This document shows, one piece after another, positions 35,601 to 47,960 of a stretch of DNA of 64,000 nucleotides. Numbering within the stretch: the stretch's first letter is position 1; each line of letters starts with the position of its first letter. A program made the position numbers and the translations under genes. The DNA lies in NCBI GenBank assembly GCA_027922465.2, contig BQMF02000062.1, forward strand, positions 1,116,001 to 1,180,000. Direction: 5' to 3'. A model generated the notes under the pieces. The model searched no databases, was not told the DNA's origin, and worked only from the letters and a program-made list of their open reading frames with translations. This DNA comes from Turritopsis dohrnii. Lineage: Eukaryota > Cnidaria > Hydrozoa > Anthoathecata > Oceaniidae.

Positions 35601-38600
35601 ACACATGAACTGTAACTGACCCTAAATTTTAAAATGTATGAAGATCATGTGTGGTAATACAGAAAATGATCTCACGAACTTAATTGTACATTATTATTGC
35701 AATCTAGTTGGTCCTTTTTGCACCTTTTTTTTAACTTTTAGGATTCTAATCAGTTCTTTATATATAAATCCTAACACTAACCTCGATCAATGAAAGCCAA
35801 ACCTCTAACAGGGATGAAACAATGCTTTATGGTTTGATGGTGAAGTTCTTTTTCATTTCATCATAGGCCTTGATATTTGTCGCTCTACCGTATCGGGAAG
35901 ACGTACGTCAGTATTTCTTTGCGCCACTAGAAAGTAACTCATCTAAAGCACCATCTGGTAAATGTTTTTAATGCTTCACCTTTCAAGTACACCAGTGAAA
36001 ATAAAATTGAAGAATGAAAGAGGTTACCTTGATTTCCTTTTTTTTTTTTTATCATTCATGCACAGAGGAGCAACTAGCCGCTGTTGACAGTCTCATCGAC
36101 ACCATGGATTTGATTCGAAAGGAAACGTATGTCGGAATTATCAGACGAGTTGAGCATAGGGAGACAATCTCATGTCATATTTTGGAGGATTAAAGAACGA
36201 AAAAAACCTTAGATACAATGATATTTCCCGTTATAAAAAGCCCTTAGTGTCTCTGTATCGCATTACTTAAGCCACCGTTAATTACTTGTGTTCGTTAATA
36301 AAACCCTTGTTTTCTGAAATCACTGTTTATCAAATGCAGGAGGAGAAAACTTCAGCGGAAATGTCTTCAATACACGTTGTTGTTTTTATTTTATAAGCAA
36401 CCAAGGTCAAACGTTAGTAGTAATGTTGCTTAAAAAATTTGCATTTCTTGGTAGTAATGTTGTTTTACTTATTGTTGAGCATTAATCGAAAATAAGTATA
36501 TGTCACGTCTTGAAAACCTTTGAGTTTGTTTTAGTTGTTTAATTAAAGTATCTTAGTACATGTCTAGCACATTAAAACCATTATATAGAGCGCACAATCT
36601 AGTTCTGCAGCCTAGTGTAACAACCTAGTGTAGCAATTTTAACATTTGCTAGTGCTGCATCATTTCAAAATGTATCATGTTGTTAATTCATCTGAAATTC
36701 TAGTAGTACTGTTGCTTCTGAGAAAATTTACTAGTGTTGCTTATAAACTTGTTGCTTATAAACTTGTTGCTTATAAAAAAAAACGGTGTAATGAATGATG
36801 CAACTTGCGTTATCACCGTGAAAGCAACTTCTTGTCTGCACTAAAACCCTTTCATGCTGAAGTTGTGAAAAAAGCCCTTCATGCTAAAGTTATGAAAAAT
36901 GATTAAAATGACTTGGCTTCTTGCTGAGGAAAGCAGATTAATATTGCATCCGTTATTTTTGGTATCTGGTAACTAATTAATATTCAAATATCCCAGTTAT
37001 ACAGTATACTAAAACCATTTCCATCTCCATCAATTTTTGTGAAGTTGAATATGAACATGGAGTTCACGCGATAACCCTCAAAGGTTTTCATTCGCGCTGG
37101 TCACTTCATAAAACATGAAACTTTACATTGGAAAGTGCACGTTCATTTGAGACCGCCTATATTTTGAGGCGCTCTTAATCCAGGGCCCCATTAATAGCAG
37201 CTTTTACGCTGAAGGGGTTAAATATGTTTTTAAATAAAAAATTGGTACTCGTGTTTATTGGTTTCATAAGGCTTGTACAATTTAGTTGGAGGATTGGATT
37301 CTAATTTCAGTTTTAGTGAATCATACGAATTTATACAAATTTGGCGAAAAAGTGTGTTGTTTAACATTTAAATTGCGCTTTATTCTTGTCGAGACTTTTG
37401 AAGAGGAATTCCTTTTTGTCTTTCCTTTAAAAAAGTAACAACATTGAGAAATGAATTTTTCGTTCTTCAATCCTCAAATAAGAACCATTATTATAACTGT
37501 TAAGTAATTGTTGTTGATTTCGTTTTGAATGATTTATTCAAAGAGTTTCTGTGATTTTTATTTCTAGGGTTGATCATGAGGAAATAGAAGTAGAGTTATA
37601 TAAACCTATCAATATTTTGAATCCTGTCACGCAAAGACAGTGTCAGGTAATCATTATGTTACCTTTCATTTGTTAGCATGTTTCGTTATCTTTGAATAAT
37701 ATACACCTTTAGAATATAAACAGTGTTCCCTCATTCTGAACTCACCTTTTTATAGTGAAAGGGTTGCTTGATTTTATTGTGGAAGTTTATTTTAACTGAC
37801 TTTATACACATTTATACACTGAGATCTAATAATAAATCTGTTTAGTTTGTTATTGTTTCGTTACCCTTTACTTAAAAACAGTTTTTATATACATCTGATC
37901 AGCATAGTTTGAGGGTCTAAAGGTTATACCAGCTTGGCCCTGATAAACATGTTCTACTTGTGACAATTCGTTAGACAACTTAAGATGAAATGTTGCCATA
38001 CTTACACGAGCTGCTGTGCCAACTGTGGAATAGTTAACTTTTTACGTTATGTATGTGAAACAAAACAAAATTGCAAAAATTACTTTTGCAGAAATTTCTT
38101 TATTAATTTCTCAGCTTATGGGTATCATGTGTTAGTACTGTAAAGCAGCTGAACTTTGATTGTTCTTTTCTCCCATAAATGTAAAATTTTAAAGCATATC
38201 TTTATATTATATTATTTATATTTTTATGGAGTAACTTTTTGACACGTGTGAACCGTAAAAGAATAAGCATTTTCGATTTTTGATTTTCGATTTTCTTTTC
38301 TTTCTTGTTTCTTGCTTGACTTAAAAGCCTTTTTATTTATATTAGCAAAGTAGATAAGAATTGTTTGAATTTTTCCTAGATGCCTTTTGTTGCAGTAGTT
38401 TTTTAAAATTCATTTTTGCTTGATTTGTTTGGAGCAATTTTCATTAGTGTTAAGTTTTTGTACGTGGGATACTGGAATAAAGCTGCATTTATATTACAGT
38501 CTAGTTTGTGTTGCATTTTGACTAAAAAATAGCCAATCAAATTATAACAATGAAAAGATATAACATATTAATATTTAGTGTATTCAGAGTCGCGCGTTGA

Positions 38601-41578
38601 ATCCCGATGAAACAAGCTTACCAGAAATCGAAGATCACATAGCACGGTAAGAAGGAGAGTTTCTTCTCTATTATACATACGATTTTCTCGAATTCCTAGC
38701 TTTCGAAAAGAGAGATCCAAAAGTTGGTTACTTATAAAGATTTTTTTATCAGAAATCGCAGGGGTGTTATTTATGAATGTTTATGCAAACATAAGTTACG
38801 ATTTTCAAACTTTTTTGAGCAATTAATTTTCGTGCCTATGATGTTCGATTGGGTAAGTACGCATGCGTATACGTATTATTGAATATTGCTTATTCCACAC
38901 ACTTGCATAAATTGGTTGCCTTGGAATTAACAGCAACAGTTTGACTTTAGGTTCCTCACATTCGTAACTATTCCAACCCAGTGTGCAAATTTGTTGAAAA
39001 ATCACTGCGAAGGAGTGCATTGCTATAGAAATATACACACTATTTCAATAAGAAATGCTCTTCATCGCAGTGACTATTGATGATTTTGCTGGGAAAGTGT
39101 TCTCCTTCCATAGATCGATAAAAATACTTCCAGAAATAGCAGTGAATTGTCAAGCATCAATCGACATGATTAAGGTGATATTTCCGAACACGAAGTAACG
39201 CAAAAATATTCTATCGGTCCATGTCGTTATGTCGTTATGTCGTTGTCATAACTTAATAACCGTTTTTCTCTGTTAAGGAAAAATTCGTTTTGCAACGTGT
39301 CGAAGAAAAAAAACCGAAAACAGCATCATATATATTCTCAAACAGGTATAAAGCATTGTTGCCACAACAACCAAAAATTTATACATTTACTCCAATATAA
39401 CAGCTGAATATTGTCTCATATAGCACTGTAAAGGATGACGAGCCAGATGCAAAAAAATCTAAGGGTGATGACGATAATGGTGATAATGGTTTCAGCTTGT
39501 CATCTCTATCCAGGAATCAAATTACAGAGGTTAGATTATTATTCTCAGTAGTTTATTGATATTTCTGCGACAACAAGACGTGAATATGATGTAAGGGTGT
39601 GGTTTAACTCACCTGGTAAAAGTGAATATGATGTAAGGGTTGTTTAACTCACCTGGTAAAGCATTGTGCTTACAATGGTAGAAAGATAAGTGATGATAAC
39701 GATTTAAATCTTTGCACTGAATGTTTGTGGTGAAAAAAAGTACCCGGTGGGCAAAATTGTCAAAAGTCACTGTGACAAAGAGCATTTTTATTGAAATAGT
39801 GTTGATATGTCTATAGAAATGTACTCTGTTGCAGAGATTTTTCAAGATGATAAAGATGATGAAAAGGCAACAATCAATCTAGTATGTGAAATGTTAGAAA
39901 CGGGTTACTCAATCGTACCACTGTGTTTATCCGAAGTTATTTTTCAATAAAACCCTTCATAGAAATAACTCGTGTTTTCATTGGGAAAAAACCCCCAAAA
40001 CAACAACGATCCATGCTGTAGCCATGAATTCGTTATCCCAGGCGAAAATGAGAATAGTGTGACATGTTTGACATGTTGGTGTTGATCAAAACCATACGAA
40101 GTTCATTCCAGCTATAACATAATTTCATCATTAGGTCGGTTCAGTGGATCCAATTAATGACTTCAAGCATCTTACAGAAGGTGCTTCACCGGAAACTTTC
40201 AAAAAAGGTAAATATAACGTTTTGCGGATTCATTTTACAAAATTCTGTACCTCTTAATATATATTCTTCTTGAAGAATACTAGTCTTCCTTTATTTTGTA
40301 GTCTGTGATCAAATGAGTACTCGAATAACACGTTTGGTATTGGATTCATTCTTGGATCAATATTATTCGAAAGCATTAGAATGTTTGAAAGTTTTTAAAG
40401 AACGATGTGTCAAGGTATGCATCATGTCTTGTGTCTAAAAACACCTGACAACTGGAACTGATCATTTAAATATTGTTCAAGCTAAGACGTTAGCGCCATG
40501 AGTACGCCCCAATTCTCAAACGGGCGTGTCTGTCATAAGTTCACACACAATGAAGCTTACGCTAGTAATGTAAGAGTCTAATTTTTGAAAAGCAGTCAAT
40601 ACACAGTAATAAGAGGGCGTTATTTTCTCCGAAACCGTTACAGGAAAAAACGTCTGAAATCTTCAATGCGTTACTACTCAAGCTAAAGGAAGAAACATTA
40701 GGCAAAAGACGCAATGAATTCTGGGTACTGATGAGTACAGGTAATATGAAAAAGGATTATCAGTGTCTAAACCAAATCTACGAACTATGGCGTACGGGTT
40801 TATTTCTACAGGATAACTTATGTTATGTTTTATTAAAGAGCGAATTACACCAATCAGCACATCAGACGATCCTGAGAGCAAATATGACCACGATGAATCC
40901 GAAAAGGTAGACATGGTTAATCAATCTGTGTGGTGTGTGGGAAAATGCCACGTTTTTGACATGTTTATTTTCGGTAGTAGGGAAAAAGAAAACCGTATTA
41001 AAGCATTTCTGGTCTTTAATTCTTTTAGCGACATTTTTATGTGAACGTGAATTAAGATAGAATGACGTGTTTATGGATCGTTTCACATTTATTTTTATTT
41101 TTAAGTTATATTTCGGCCTTCTTAGCGGAGGCCATCATCAGACTAAAAAACAAATTTGTAACGGTTTTTAGTCTGATGATGGCCTCCGCTAAGAAGGCCG
41201 AAATATAACTTAAAAATAAAGATAAATGTGAAACGATCCATTTCTAGTCTTTCTTTTATTTAGTGAGGTCCATTGAGCAAATTGACAGAAATCTATTCGG
41301 ACGCTAGTTTTATTTCTACTTTTCTTTTTGCTCTTGTAATTTATAACTACTAGTAGTCCATCGTTTTCTAACGAGTTTTGTTTCGATAGTTTACTGATAT
41401 TCAATATTTTCAGTTTTATACGAGTTCCAATGTCGAGCCAGAAGCAGTTAGCGAGCAACCGGTAGTGGAAGATGCTGATGATTTGGTTAGTTAATGCATT
41501 TTTTGCGTTATTTGACCAACCATGGTGTCTTTTCAAGTAATATAATGTCATTTTTTTCCTTAGATCGACATGCTGTAA
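32696..41578 (+). CDS. XRCC5: Ku80, DNA double-strand break end-binding subunit
   Basis: Twenty-seven exons splice in frame to about 741 residues (human 732). Exons: 32696-32707, 32783-32899, 32965-33025, 33169-33288, 33402-33419, 33504-33552, 33629-33748, 33967-34087, 34177-34241, 34353-34470, 34562-34712, 35008-35117, 35190-35252, 35393-35530, 35867-35957, 36066-36126, 37568-37646, 38588-38646, 39114-39174, 39278-39345, 39424-39529, 40135-40207, 40302-40414, 40644-40740, 40839-40906, 41414-41485, 41564-41578. The N-terminal vWA domain contains LILFGTDGT and GQADFLDALVVAL. The Ku core has YRYGKTLVPM, MVAIVRYVSRAG and LPYREDVRQYFF. A C-terminal helical domain follows, then an acidic tail DADDLIDML like the DNA-PKcs-binding motif of vertebrate Ku80. 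Ku80 pairs with Ku70 in non-homologous end joining. An Asn/Asp/His-rich insert lies at about 171-199. Exons 1, 5 and 27 are only 12, 18 and 15 nt. Confidence 0.95.
38978..39093 (+). mobile_element. 116-bp MITE, copy 2 (most complete)
   Basis: CCCAGTGTGCAAATTTG at the left is mirrored by ATGATTTTGCTGGG at the right. Next inside, TCACTGCGAAGGAGTGCATT is mirrored by AATGCTCTTCATCGCAGTGA. It lies in Ku80 intron 18 and ends 20 bp before exon 19. Confidence 0.75.
39743..39850 (-). mobile_element. 116-bp MITE, copy 3 (inverted)
   Basis: CCCGGTGGGCAAAATTGTC, AAAGTCACTGTGAC and TTTTATTGAAATAGTGT match the other copies in reverse orientation. It lies in Ku80 intron 21. The far end is degraded. Confidence 0.65.
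41073..41241. repeat. Near-perfect inverted repeat with 77-bp arms
   Basis: Arms 41073-41149 and 41165-41241 are exact reverse complements except for one position (T/C at arm position 21). They are separated by 15 bp. The arm includes TTTCGGCCTTCTTAGCGGAG and GGCCATCATCAGAC. It lies in Ku80 intron 25, so the pre-mRNA would form a long hairpin. Confidence 0.95.
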
Positions 41579-41802
41579 CTTGATGGTCCATCAGAGCTTA
41601 CTTTTGTAAATACTTTTCTTCTTAATATTAGAAAACAAAACCTTTTTAAAAACTTCGCCCTAGTCCTTGTATTATTTCCGATATAATCTGTTCAGCAACT
41701 AAGCTGTTCCTTGAAGTTTGAATGGAATGGAATTTTTTTGCTCATCCAAATTTCTTTTTATACCATGTGTTGCACCTGGTCAACAAAGTGCGACCTCATT
41801 TC
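41579..41802. other. Short spacer 3' of Ku80
   Basis: Presumed Ku80 3'UTR, with no distinct feature. Confidence 0.4.
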
Positions 41803-41970
41803 AAAGATAAACAATGAAATGTATAGAAAAGAGATAAAAGATATACAATGAAATGTACAGAAAAGAGATAAAAGATATACAATGAAATGTACAGAAAAGA
41901 GATAAAAGATAAACAATGAAATGTATAGAAAAGAGATAAAAGATAAACAATGAAATGTACAGAAAAGAGG
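41803..41970 (+). repeat. 34-bp minisatellite, five copies
   Basis: Copies start at 41803, 41837, 41871, 41905 and 41939. The unit contains ACAATGAAATGTAYAGAAAA and differs only at two positions (A/T and T/C). All reading frames on the minus strand stay open through it, giving repeat-peptide frames that are not genes. Confidence 0.95.
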
Positions 41971-42063
41971 CGAAATTTTCTGCCGTGAAAAATGTTTTTT
42001 GCCGCGATAAGCCAATCCACGAAAAAATGGTGTACAATCTATTCTTATCAAGGATAAAAACTC

Positions 42064-42541
42064 TACTTTACGGGGAGAAAGTTTCGCGTTTTTTGGCCAT
42101 TTTCGCGAAAGTAAGTTCCCTCGAAAAGGACTGACATACAGATTCGCGAAAGTTTATTCCACTCGAAATGGTCTGGTACGCCACACACAGTTGCATCTAT
42201 TGCTTCTGTATTCTACGTGGGGCCACGCCGTAGGTTGGAGGCTCCAAAGTATTTGACACTCACTCTGTGCTCTCCTGAATGACTTCCTGCAACACCCAAT
42301 GTATGATCTACACAATTTCCCTCACATAGCATGGGTCGGTCTGGCGTTATAGTACATTCACTCACACATAGTGAATCGCCGCCAAAGTGAATTGAACCCC
42401 GAGAGTAATAACCACTATATTACCACGCCACATAAACGCGAAAGATTACCTTACGCGAAATAGATTTAGTCATTCATTCGCGAAAGTAAATCCCTAAAAT
42501 TTCGCATTTTTTTCCTTGCGAAACTTTCTCCCCGTAAAGTA
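42064..42541. mobile_element. TA-flanked TIR element, CTTTACGGGG end
   Basis: CTTTACGGGGAGAAAGTTTC (42066) is mirrored by GAAACTTTCTCCCCGTAAAG (ending 42539), with TA at each border. TTCGCGAAAGT words recur inside. The end design (A/C-TTA-GGG-GAAATTTCGCG) makes it a relative of the CCTTAAGGG family. Confidence 0.75.
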
Positions 42542-43158
42542 TATAGTGAAAATCCATGGTTTTATATACATTTTAAAGATTATTAGGAGAAGAAACTCCA
42601 TTAAACCCAACGACGATGTTAAAATGAAAATATGGAGATCGTATTAATCAAAGCATACCTGGTACAAAAAATATTTCGAAGTTATAAAATATGGTCGTTT
42701 CCAACCTCGATGTTCTTAGAAAAAAGGCGAGTTATTGTGTGATGTCAGCAAACGATTATTTGTAGGATCTTCTTAGTTATCTTGTCTGGTCACACTTCAG
42801 TGGATTTTACATCGACGATGAAAACTACACAAACCTCTAAGGTTGTGTCAATTTGTTCGAGAGGGCATAAAAACACTTAATGTCAAATGTATCCTGAATG
42901 AGTTAAAAAGACGGATTCGGTGTGAAAGGTATCAATTTTTCCGTACAGAAACATTTGCCAATCATATTTGAGAAAATTATGGAAGCTTTTTAAGGCCCGT
43001 TGGAAATTTTGCATCCGCTCGGACAAATTTGATGAATGAAAATCTGACTTCGGTAAGTATATAAATAATCCATGGAACTGTGGAAATAAAATTTCTTTCA
43101 ATATAAACAAAATGAGGGAATATAGTACAAGCATTTTGAGTAGACACACACTCATGTT
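42542..43158. other. Spacer 3' of TMEM161
   Basis: No gene recognised. Probably contains the TMEM161 3'UTR, since that gene reads leftward from 45051. Confidence 0.4.
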
Positions 43159-45051
43159 TCAAGCCAGAAATTTTAAGTAAACCGAGCCAAAACATGACGT
43201 CATAAAATAAGTGACCAGTGTCCACCAGGTGACGTATGAACTCACTCCCTTCACCATCTTAACGGAAAACAAACTTCTTATGAGTTTTGCATATTCTTTT
43301 TTTTGCTCGGACATTGCTTCGTGCGATAACATCACACGGCTAGCAGGCGTATTCTCTACCATCTTGAAAGTCAGTGATCGCACCATCATACCAAGAAATA
43401 ACATGAGTACTATGGGAGCCATGTATTGAATGGCAGCAGCGGATAAGTAATAAAAGACTCGTGCAACTGTCCGTTGTATTTCCAAATTTGATATTCGACC
43501 GGTTTCCTTCCTAAGCTTTGCTACTTTCTGACATGCTGAATTCAAATGAGATTGCAATAAGCGTCGCGATATGAGAAGTCTTAGAATACAAACGGAAATG
43601 AAGACATGAACACGAATGTATTCATACGCTTCGTCTGAAACCAACATAACCACTGGGTCACCTTTCTTTGTTCCTTTCGTATACAGTAAATCTTTAGATA
43701 ACGGCAAAATCCACATGAGAAACAAACAAAGCGGGCTAAAAAACATCGTATGAAGTAGACACTCGTTCAATCTGCTCCCTTGAAAGTAAAATACCGAGTC
43801 TAGATGCATGTTAGCATATCTTATCCCGGGAAAGCCAATGATAGCCCCGACAAACGCCGAAAATACGGCTAGGAATACTTTGAACGTCCAAATAGATGGT
43901 GCTTCTTTAACACGGAAATTCAACTTTTTATAAACCACTTCTAAGTTGCCAGCGAAATCTTCGTAACCTTTTTGCAGACCGAAGTCTAATACGCTTTCGT
44001 CGATGAGAAGAATACCCATAGACATGACGAAAAAGAAAAATCCAAATGATATTGTCATAGCTCTTTCCCCTCCATCTTCAGTTCCCCAGTAGGCGGTGGT
44101 CAAGAGAAACAATTCCTTCAAAGCAAAATAAACAACGAGCAAACACCAGACAAAGCCGATGTTAAACTCCTCTGTGTAAATTTGTGGACGCCACAACGAG
44201 GCCAGTTCGATGCACACGTAAACAATGAAAGCGGCAAGAGAGAAATCGATCAACCATTTGTAATCTTGGTACTTATACTGCATATATAAATCAATCTCTT
44301 CCACAGCCACTAAATCTAATGTGATATCAATACTACACGGGACGGTAAATACCTCAGGTTGCGAGGTGGTTTCCACGTGTTTATCAGCAGCTTTTCGTTT
44401 TTTGCCTAGAAATATATACAATATATGTATATATATATAATATATACAGGAAAATAGATAAGATATGAAACATTGTATAATTCAATGGTTCCATGAAGTG
44501 CATCCAACAAATCAACTCGGAAAAAAATCTTTATTAATCAGTATGTTTACCTTACAAGAATTAAGATTTTTTTCTCCTCTATTCTGATTGAATTGGCACT
44601 TTTTTATTCAAACATCCCACATGCCCATAAACCCATTTCCGTAAGAAAATTTGACTAATCGAGTAAAGTCTATATTACATCAACAATTGTCAACATGTGG
44701 GATACATGGAGACCTCTCTCATAATGTGGGATACATGGACACCTCTCTCATAATGTGGGATACATGGACACCTCTCTCATAATAGACAATAATCTAACTA
44801 AAATCTGTGATTTAAGATCCTCAAATCAATACACTTCCGAGAACATAAAAGAATTTTTAAAAAATATAATAACCTTTAGAGCTGCCATTGCTTTTTCCAG
44901 CTAGTGCTTTCAGCTGGTCATTCGAAGGATGCAAATACCGAAACAATTTTCCACACATAATCCATCTTGCCAAGGAATAATATGGGGAGAGTTTTTGAAG
45001 AAACAAAGCAATTACTAATGTTATGACGAACTGGAAACCAAGCAGAACCAT
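43159..45051 (-). CDS. Multi-pass membrane protein TMEM161
   Basis: Two exons, 45051-44874 and 44405-43159, join by a phase-1 GT-AG intron to encode about 474 residues (human TMEM161B 487). The N-terminus has a hydrophobic segment and SPYYSLARWIMCG, matching the family's HYSLARWLLC block. Later family hallmarks include YKWLIDFSLAAFIVYV, NIGFVWCLLVVYFALKELF, EDGGERAMTISFGFFFFV, HLDSVFYF, KETGRISNLEIQRTVARVFY and a terminal SYVTWWTLV. Eight or more membrane helices are visible. TMEM161 proteins are conserved in animals; TMEM161B is linked to cardiac rhythm and membrane excitability, with no settled biochemical activity. Cannot say A or B, as the split is vertebrate. A splice acceptor lies 6 bases upstream of the ATG. 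Confidence 0.95.
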
Positions 45052-45329
45052 AGTAACCTAAATATAATACAAACAAGCATTAATCCTATTTCCTGCAAGA
45101 TGAAACTTTAGGCACAAGAAACAACTCAGAAATCCAACTCTGACGGAGCTTCAAAGAATTGAAACCTGGGTTGAAGCCAATAAATATTACATTATATACG
45201 TTTAACACTGAGATTAGCAATACGATGAAACTCCTTCTCTTCAATCTGAATAAACTTAGCCACCAAACTGATGAAGATGTCCCTGATGTCCATTTTAGTC
45301 TAACCACTTGTAATTACTATGAATGTCAG
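45052..45329. other. Presumed TMEM161 5' region, merging into LINE relic
   Basis: TTATATTTAG on the minus strand (ending 45058) is a probable acceptor for a 5' leader exon. Beyond it the sequence resembles degraded LINE coding sequence on the plus strand. Confidence 0.4.
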
Positions 45330-46530
45330 GATTTTACCTCCAATATTTCACCAAACCTTATATACTACTTTACATTTTAACATTGCCTCATGTCCAAACA
45401 CTTTGATGAACTTAGCACTCTTGTCTCTCTTGCAGTATAGCTTCAGTGTTATCGGCATATTTGAAACTAGGTTCCATAAAAACTTCTCTCAATTTTTTAC
45501 TTCCTGGTTATTCCAGTGTATTCACTCTAGCCTCAGTAGGAAGTGTTTTATTGTATTTCAAACCATTTTGCATTCAAATTACGCGGTGATTAAGGTTTAT
45601 ATCTCCCCAAACTACTTGAATCTACACTTATTGAAGTTGAAATTCATAACACACCCAACATTGTTGTTGGAGTTATCTATCAACTCCCAAGTATTTCAAT
45701 TCTTTTGACTTGAAGGTGAAGGGCTTTCTTGCTGGAAAAGTTAGATCAACTATACCACCAACCAACCACAACTTCAAGAAATTTCTCAGGAATCGAAATC
45801 CTAACTCCATTTTTCCCTCACCAACATCCTCTGAAAAAATCTGTCAAAAATTTAGTTCTTTTTCAATTTCAAAGTCAAACAGTCCACACAATATCCTTAT
45901 GAGAATACTTTAACTTCTAAAACATGATATTTCTGTTCCAATATTAACTCTGATTAATAGGTCATTTGAAACTGGAACATTCCTTTCAATTCTTAAGAAC
46001 AGCAAAGTCATCCTAGTCCTGGTCCCAGTTCTCTTTTGGAGGTCTCAAACTATCGCCCTATTTCTCTTCTCTCAAACATTGAGAAAATCATTGAAAAAGT
46101 GATGTATATATTCATGCCTCATTGTATTTCTCAAGACACACAACTCAATTTTTTTGCAGACAATTTGGTTTCTGTAAATCCCTCTTATTGGTATTATGGA
46201 GTGCAATAGATCAAAACTTGACAAGGGTGAGTTTGCTTGTGGTGTATTTGTATATTTGGCAAAAGACACTGTTGACCATGAAACGACTTTTAAAACTCAA
46301 TCATTAAGGCATTTGTGGACCTCCTAAGCAATGGTTTAAGCCATACCTCTCAGATCGCTTTCAATTTGTATCTGTTGGCAACTTGCTTTGTTCTTGCTGT
46401 TCTTGCTTTATATCAATGACCTACACAACACCATTAAATTTTCTGAAACGTTTCATTTTGCTGAAGACACCCATTTTATAGAGTTTTCCACAAAAATTGA
46501 TTCCCTCTGTTCAAACTCTTTTTTTTTGGT
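45330..46530 (+). pseudogene. Decayed non-LTR retrotransposon (LINE) fragment
   Basis: Broken frames on the plus strand carry recognisable parts of a CR1/Jockey-like polyprotein. An endonuclease-like stretch includes GIFETRF (about 45460). A reverse transcriptase entry reads NYRPISLLSNIEKIIEKVMY (about 46047-46106). A later LLYINDLHNTIKF with FAED (about 46403-46466) stands where active elements have YINDL and F/YADD. Stops and frameshifts lie between the blocks, so it is inactive. The catalytic DD is degraded to ED. Confidence 0.75.
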
Positions 46531-46542
46531 GCACCCGGTATA

Positions 46543-46723
46543 TACCTTTTAATTCCTTTTGAAAAAAATTGGCGGTTTACAAAAATAATAAAATTTGACT
46601 AGAATTAATTTTGGCAGACAAGCATCTAAATCAAATTTGGTGGGAAGAAATATTGGCGGATTTTGAACCAATCCGCCAAATCTGCCAAAATTTCTTCCCG
46701 CCAAAATTTCTTCCCTTAAGGTT
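46543..46723. mobile_element. MITE of the CCTTAAGGG family
   Basis: It begins TATACCTTTTAATTCC (degraded) and ends TTTCTTCCCTTAAGG. Internal TTGGCGG/CCGCCAA inverted words form a hairpin. It abuts the end of the LINE relic. Confidence 0.6.
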
Positions 46724-47097
46724 AAAATAAAAAAAGTCACTGAAAAGAAAGCTAATCAAAATGACATTAGGACTATCTCTAGGTCCGCAGTGGAATCAAA
46801 TTCTACATCTCGTAATGATGCTAATTTATTTTCCGTGTACTTGTTGAAGGTTTTTCACTGGTGTTACAAAATTGCATTTGAAAAAAATATCGTTAGAAAG
46901 TTTTGATGTTTTTTGCAAACATAAACTTTTGCAATAATATAAGATTTTTTAGCGAACATAAAGTTTTGCTATTCAGCCAAATTAAAAGTTTCACAAATCG
47001 GGTTAAAATTTGCGAACTTCGTAAAAGTTTCTGTTCCAGAAGGTTTCTACAACTAAAGTACTTAGAACTTTAGCTTGCAGCAAAAAATTCATTTTTA

Positions 47098-47960
47098 AAG
47101 GGAATCCGTTCCACCGAAGTAGTCAAAAATGACTTTACCAGCGGTCACCAAGTGGATCATATCGATTGGAGCACATGATCAAAACAACAAAGGATCTTCC
47201 TAACCGTTTTAATCCTTTTACACAAAAGGATTTTGCCATTTATGTCCTCGATGATTATGCTGTTTATCTAATGCCAGAAGTGAGGAAAGCACTTTATGAA
47301 CACATAATATCCTAGTACTGATGGGTGGTGGAGGCATCACAAGCTTCATTCAGGCAAATGACACTGGCCTTCACTGTCAGCTTTTTAAAGCACTTTATCG
47401 TGAATGAGGAAATGGATTTGATGCTGAAAATGCTAGAGATTGATTAAAACCGTCGCCAAAACATGTGGTTAAGGCGCTTTTGTCTGCTTAGTGAAGTTTC
47501 TACAACAACTTTGCTGAAGTATTCAAAGCTTTCTGTTACGAATGCCCTTGATGGGTCAGAGGACCATCTTATCACAGACAAACTGTTTGTTTTAATTAAC
47601 AACCAAATGCAGACATTTCAAAAGGAGTTATTGAAATCTCCTGTACCAGCAAACGTACTGTCCGTGATCCACCGAAAGGCATCCAAAGAGATTTCAAGGG
47701 CTCGGAGTTGCTGGATTACGTGTTGAGGATGTTCCATATTTATTTGAGGATGAAAAAGAAGGTAATGAAATGGCAGATGAAGTGAAAGTGAAGATGAAAA
47801 TGTTGAAGGTGATGAAAATGCCAAGATGCAGAAACACAGGATGAAACAGAGAATCAACCAACTGTTGAGACGCACCTAGCTAGCTCTTCTAAGATTCCAT
47901 CATTAGCAAACATAGCACAAGATCCTTTGATCAACAGCAAGTACGCAAAGGACCCTTATG
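47098..47960 (+). pseudogene. Decayed transposase-like coding relic
   Basis: Several plus-strand frames with shifts between them give connected protein-like text: KDFAIYVLDDYAVYLMPEVR, then LMGGGGITSFIQANDTGLHC, then VTNALDGSEDHLITDKLFVL and an acidic tail. The pattern of D-containing strands and a 'DDYAV...GG...ANDT' order suggests a DDE-type transposase domain of a DNA transposon. The family assignment is uncertain. At least two frameshifts and several stops make it non-functional. Confidence 0.55.

Noticed and set aside
41758..42051. Minus-strand frames of 74-97 codons with repeated ISFLYISLFIF-type peptides
   Set aside because: They are translations of the 34-bp minisatellite, open in all three frames because 34 is not a multiple of 3 and the unit lacks stops. 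No start context or homology.
45052..46530. LTR retrotransposon or endogenous virus
   Set aside because: The only polymerase-like text is LINE-type reverse transcriptase. No paired LTRs, protease, integrase or envelope are visible.
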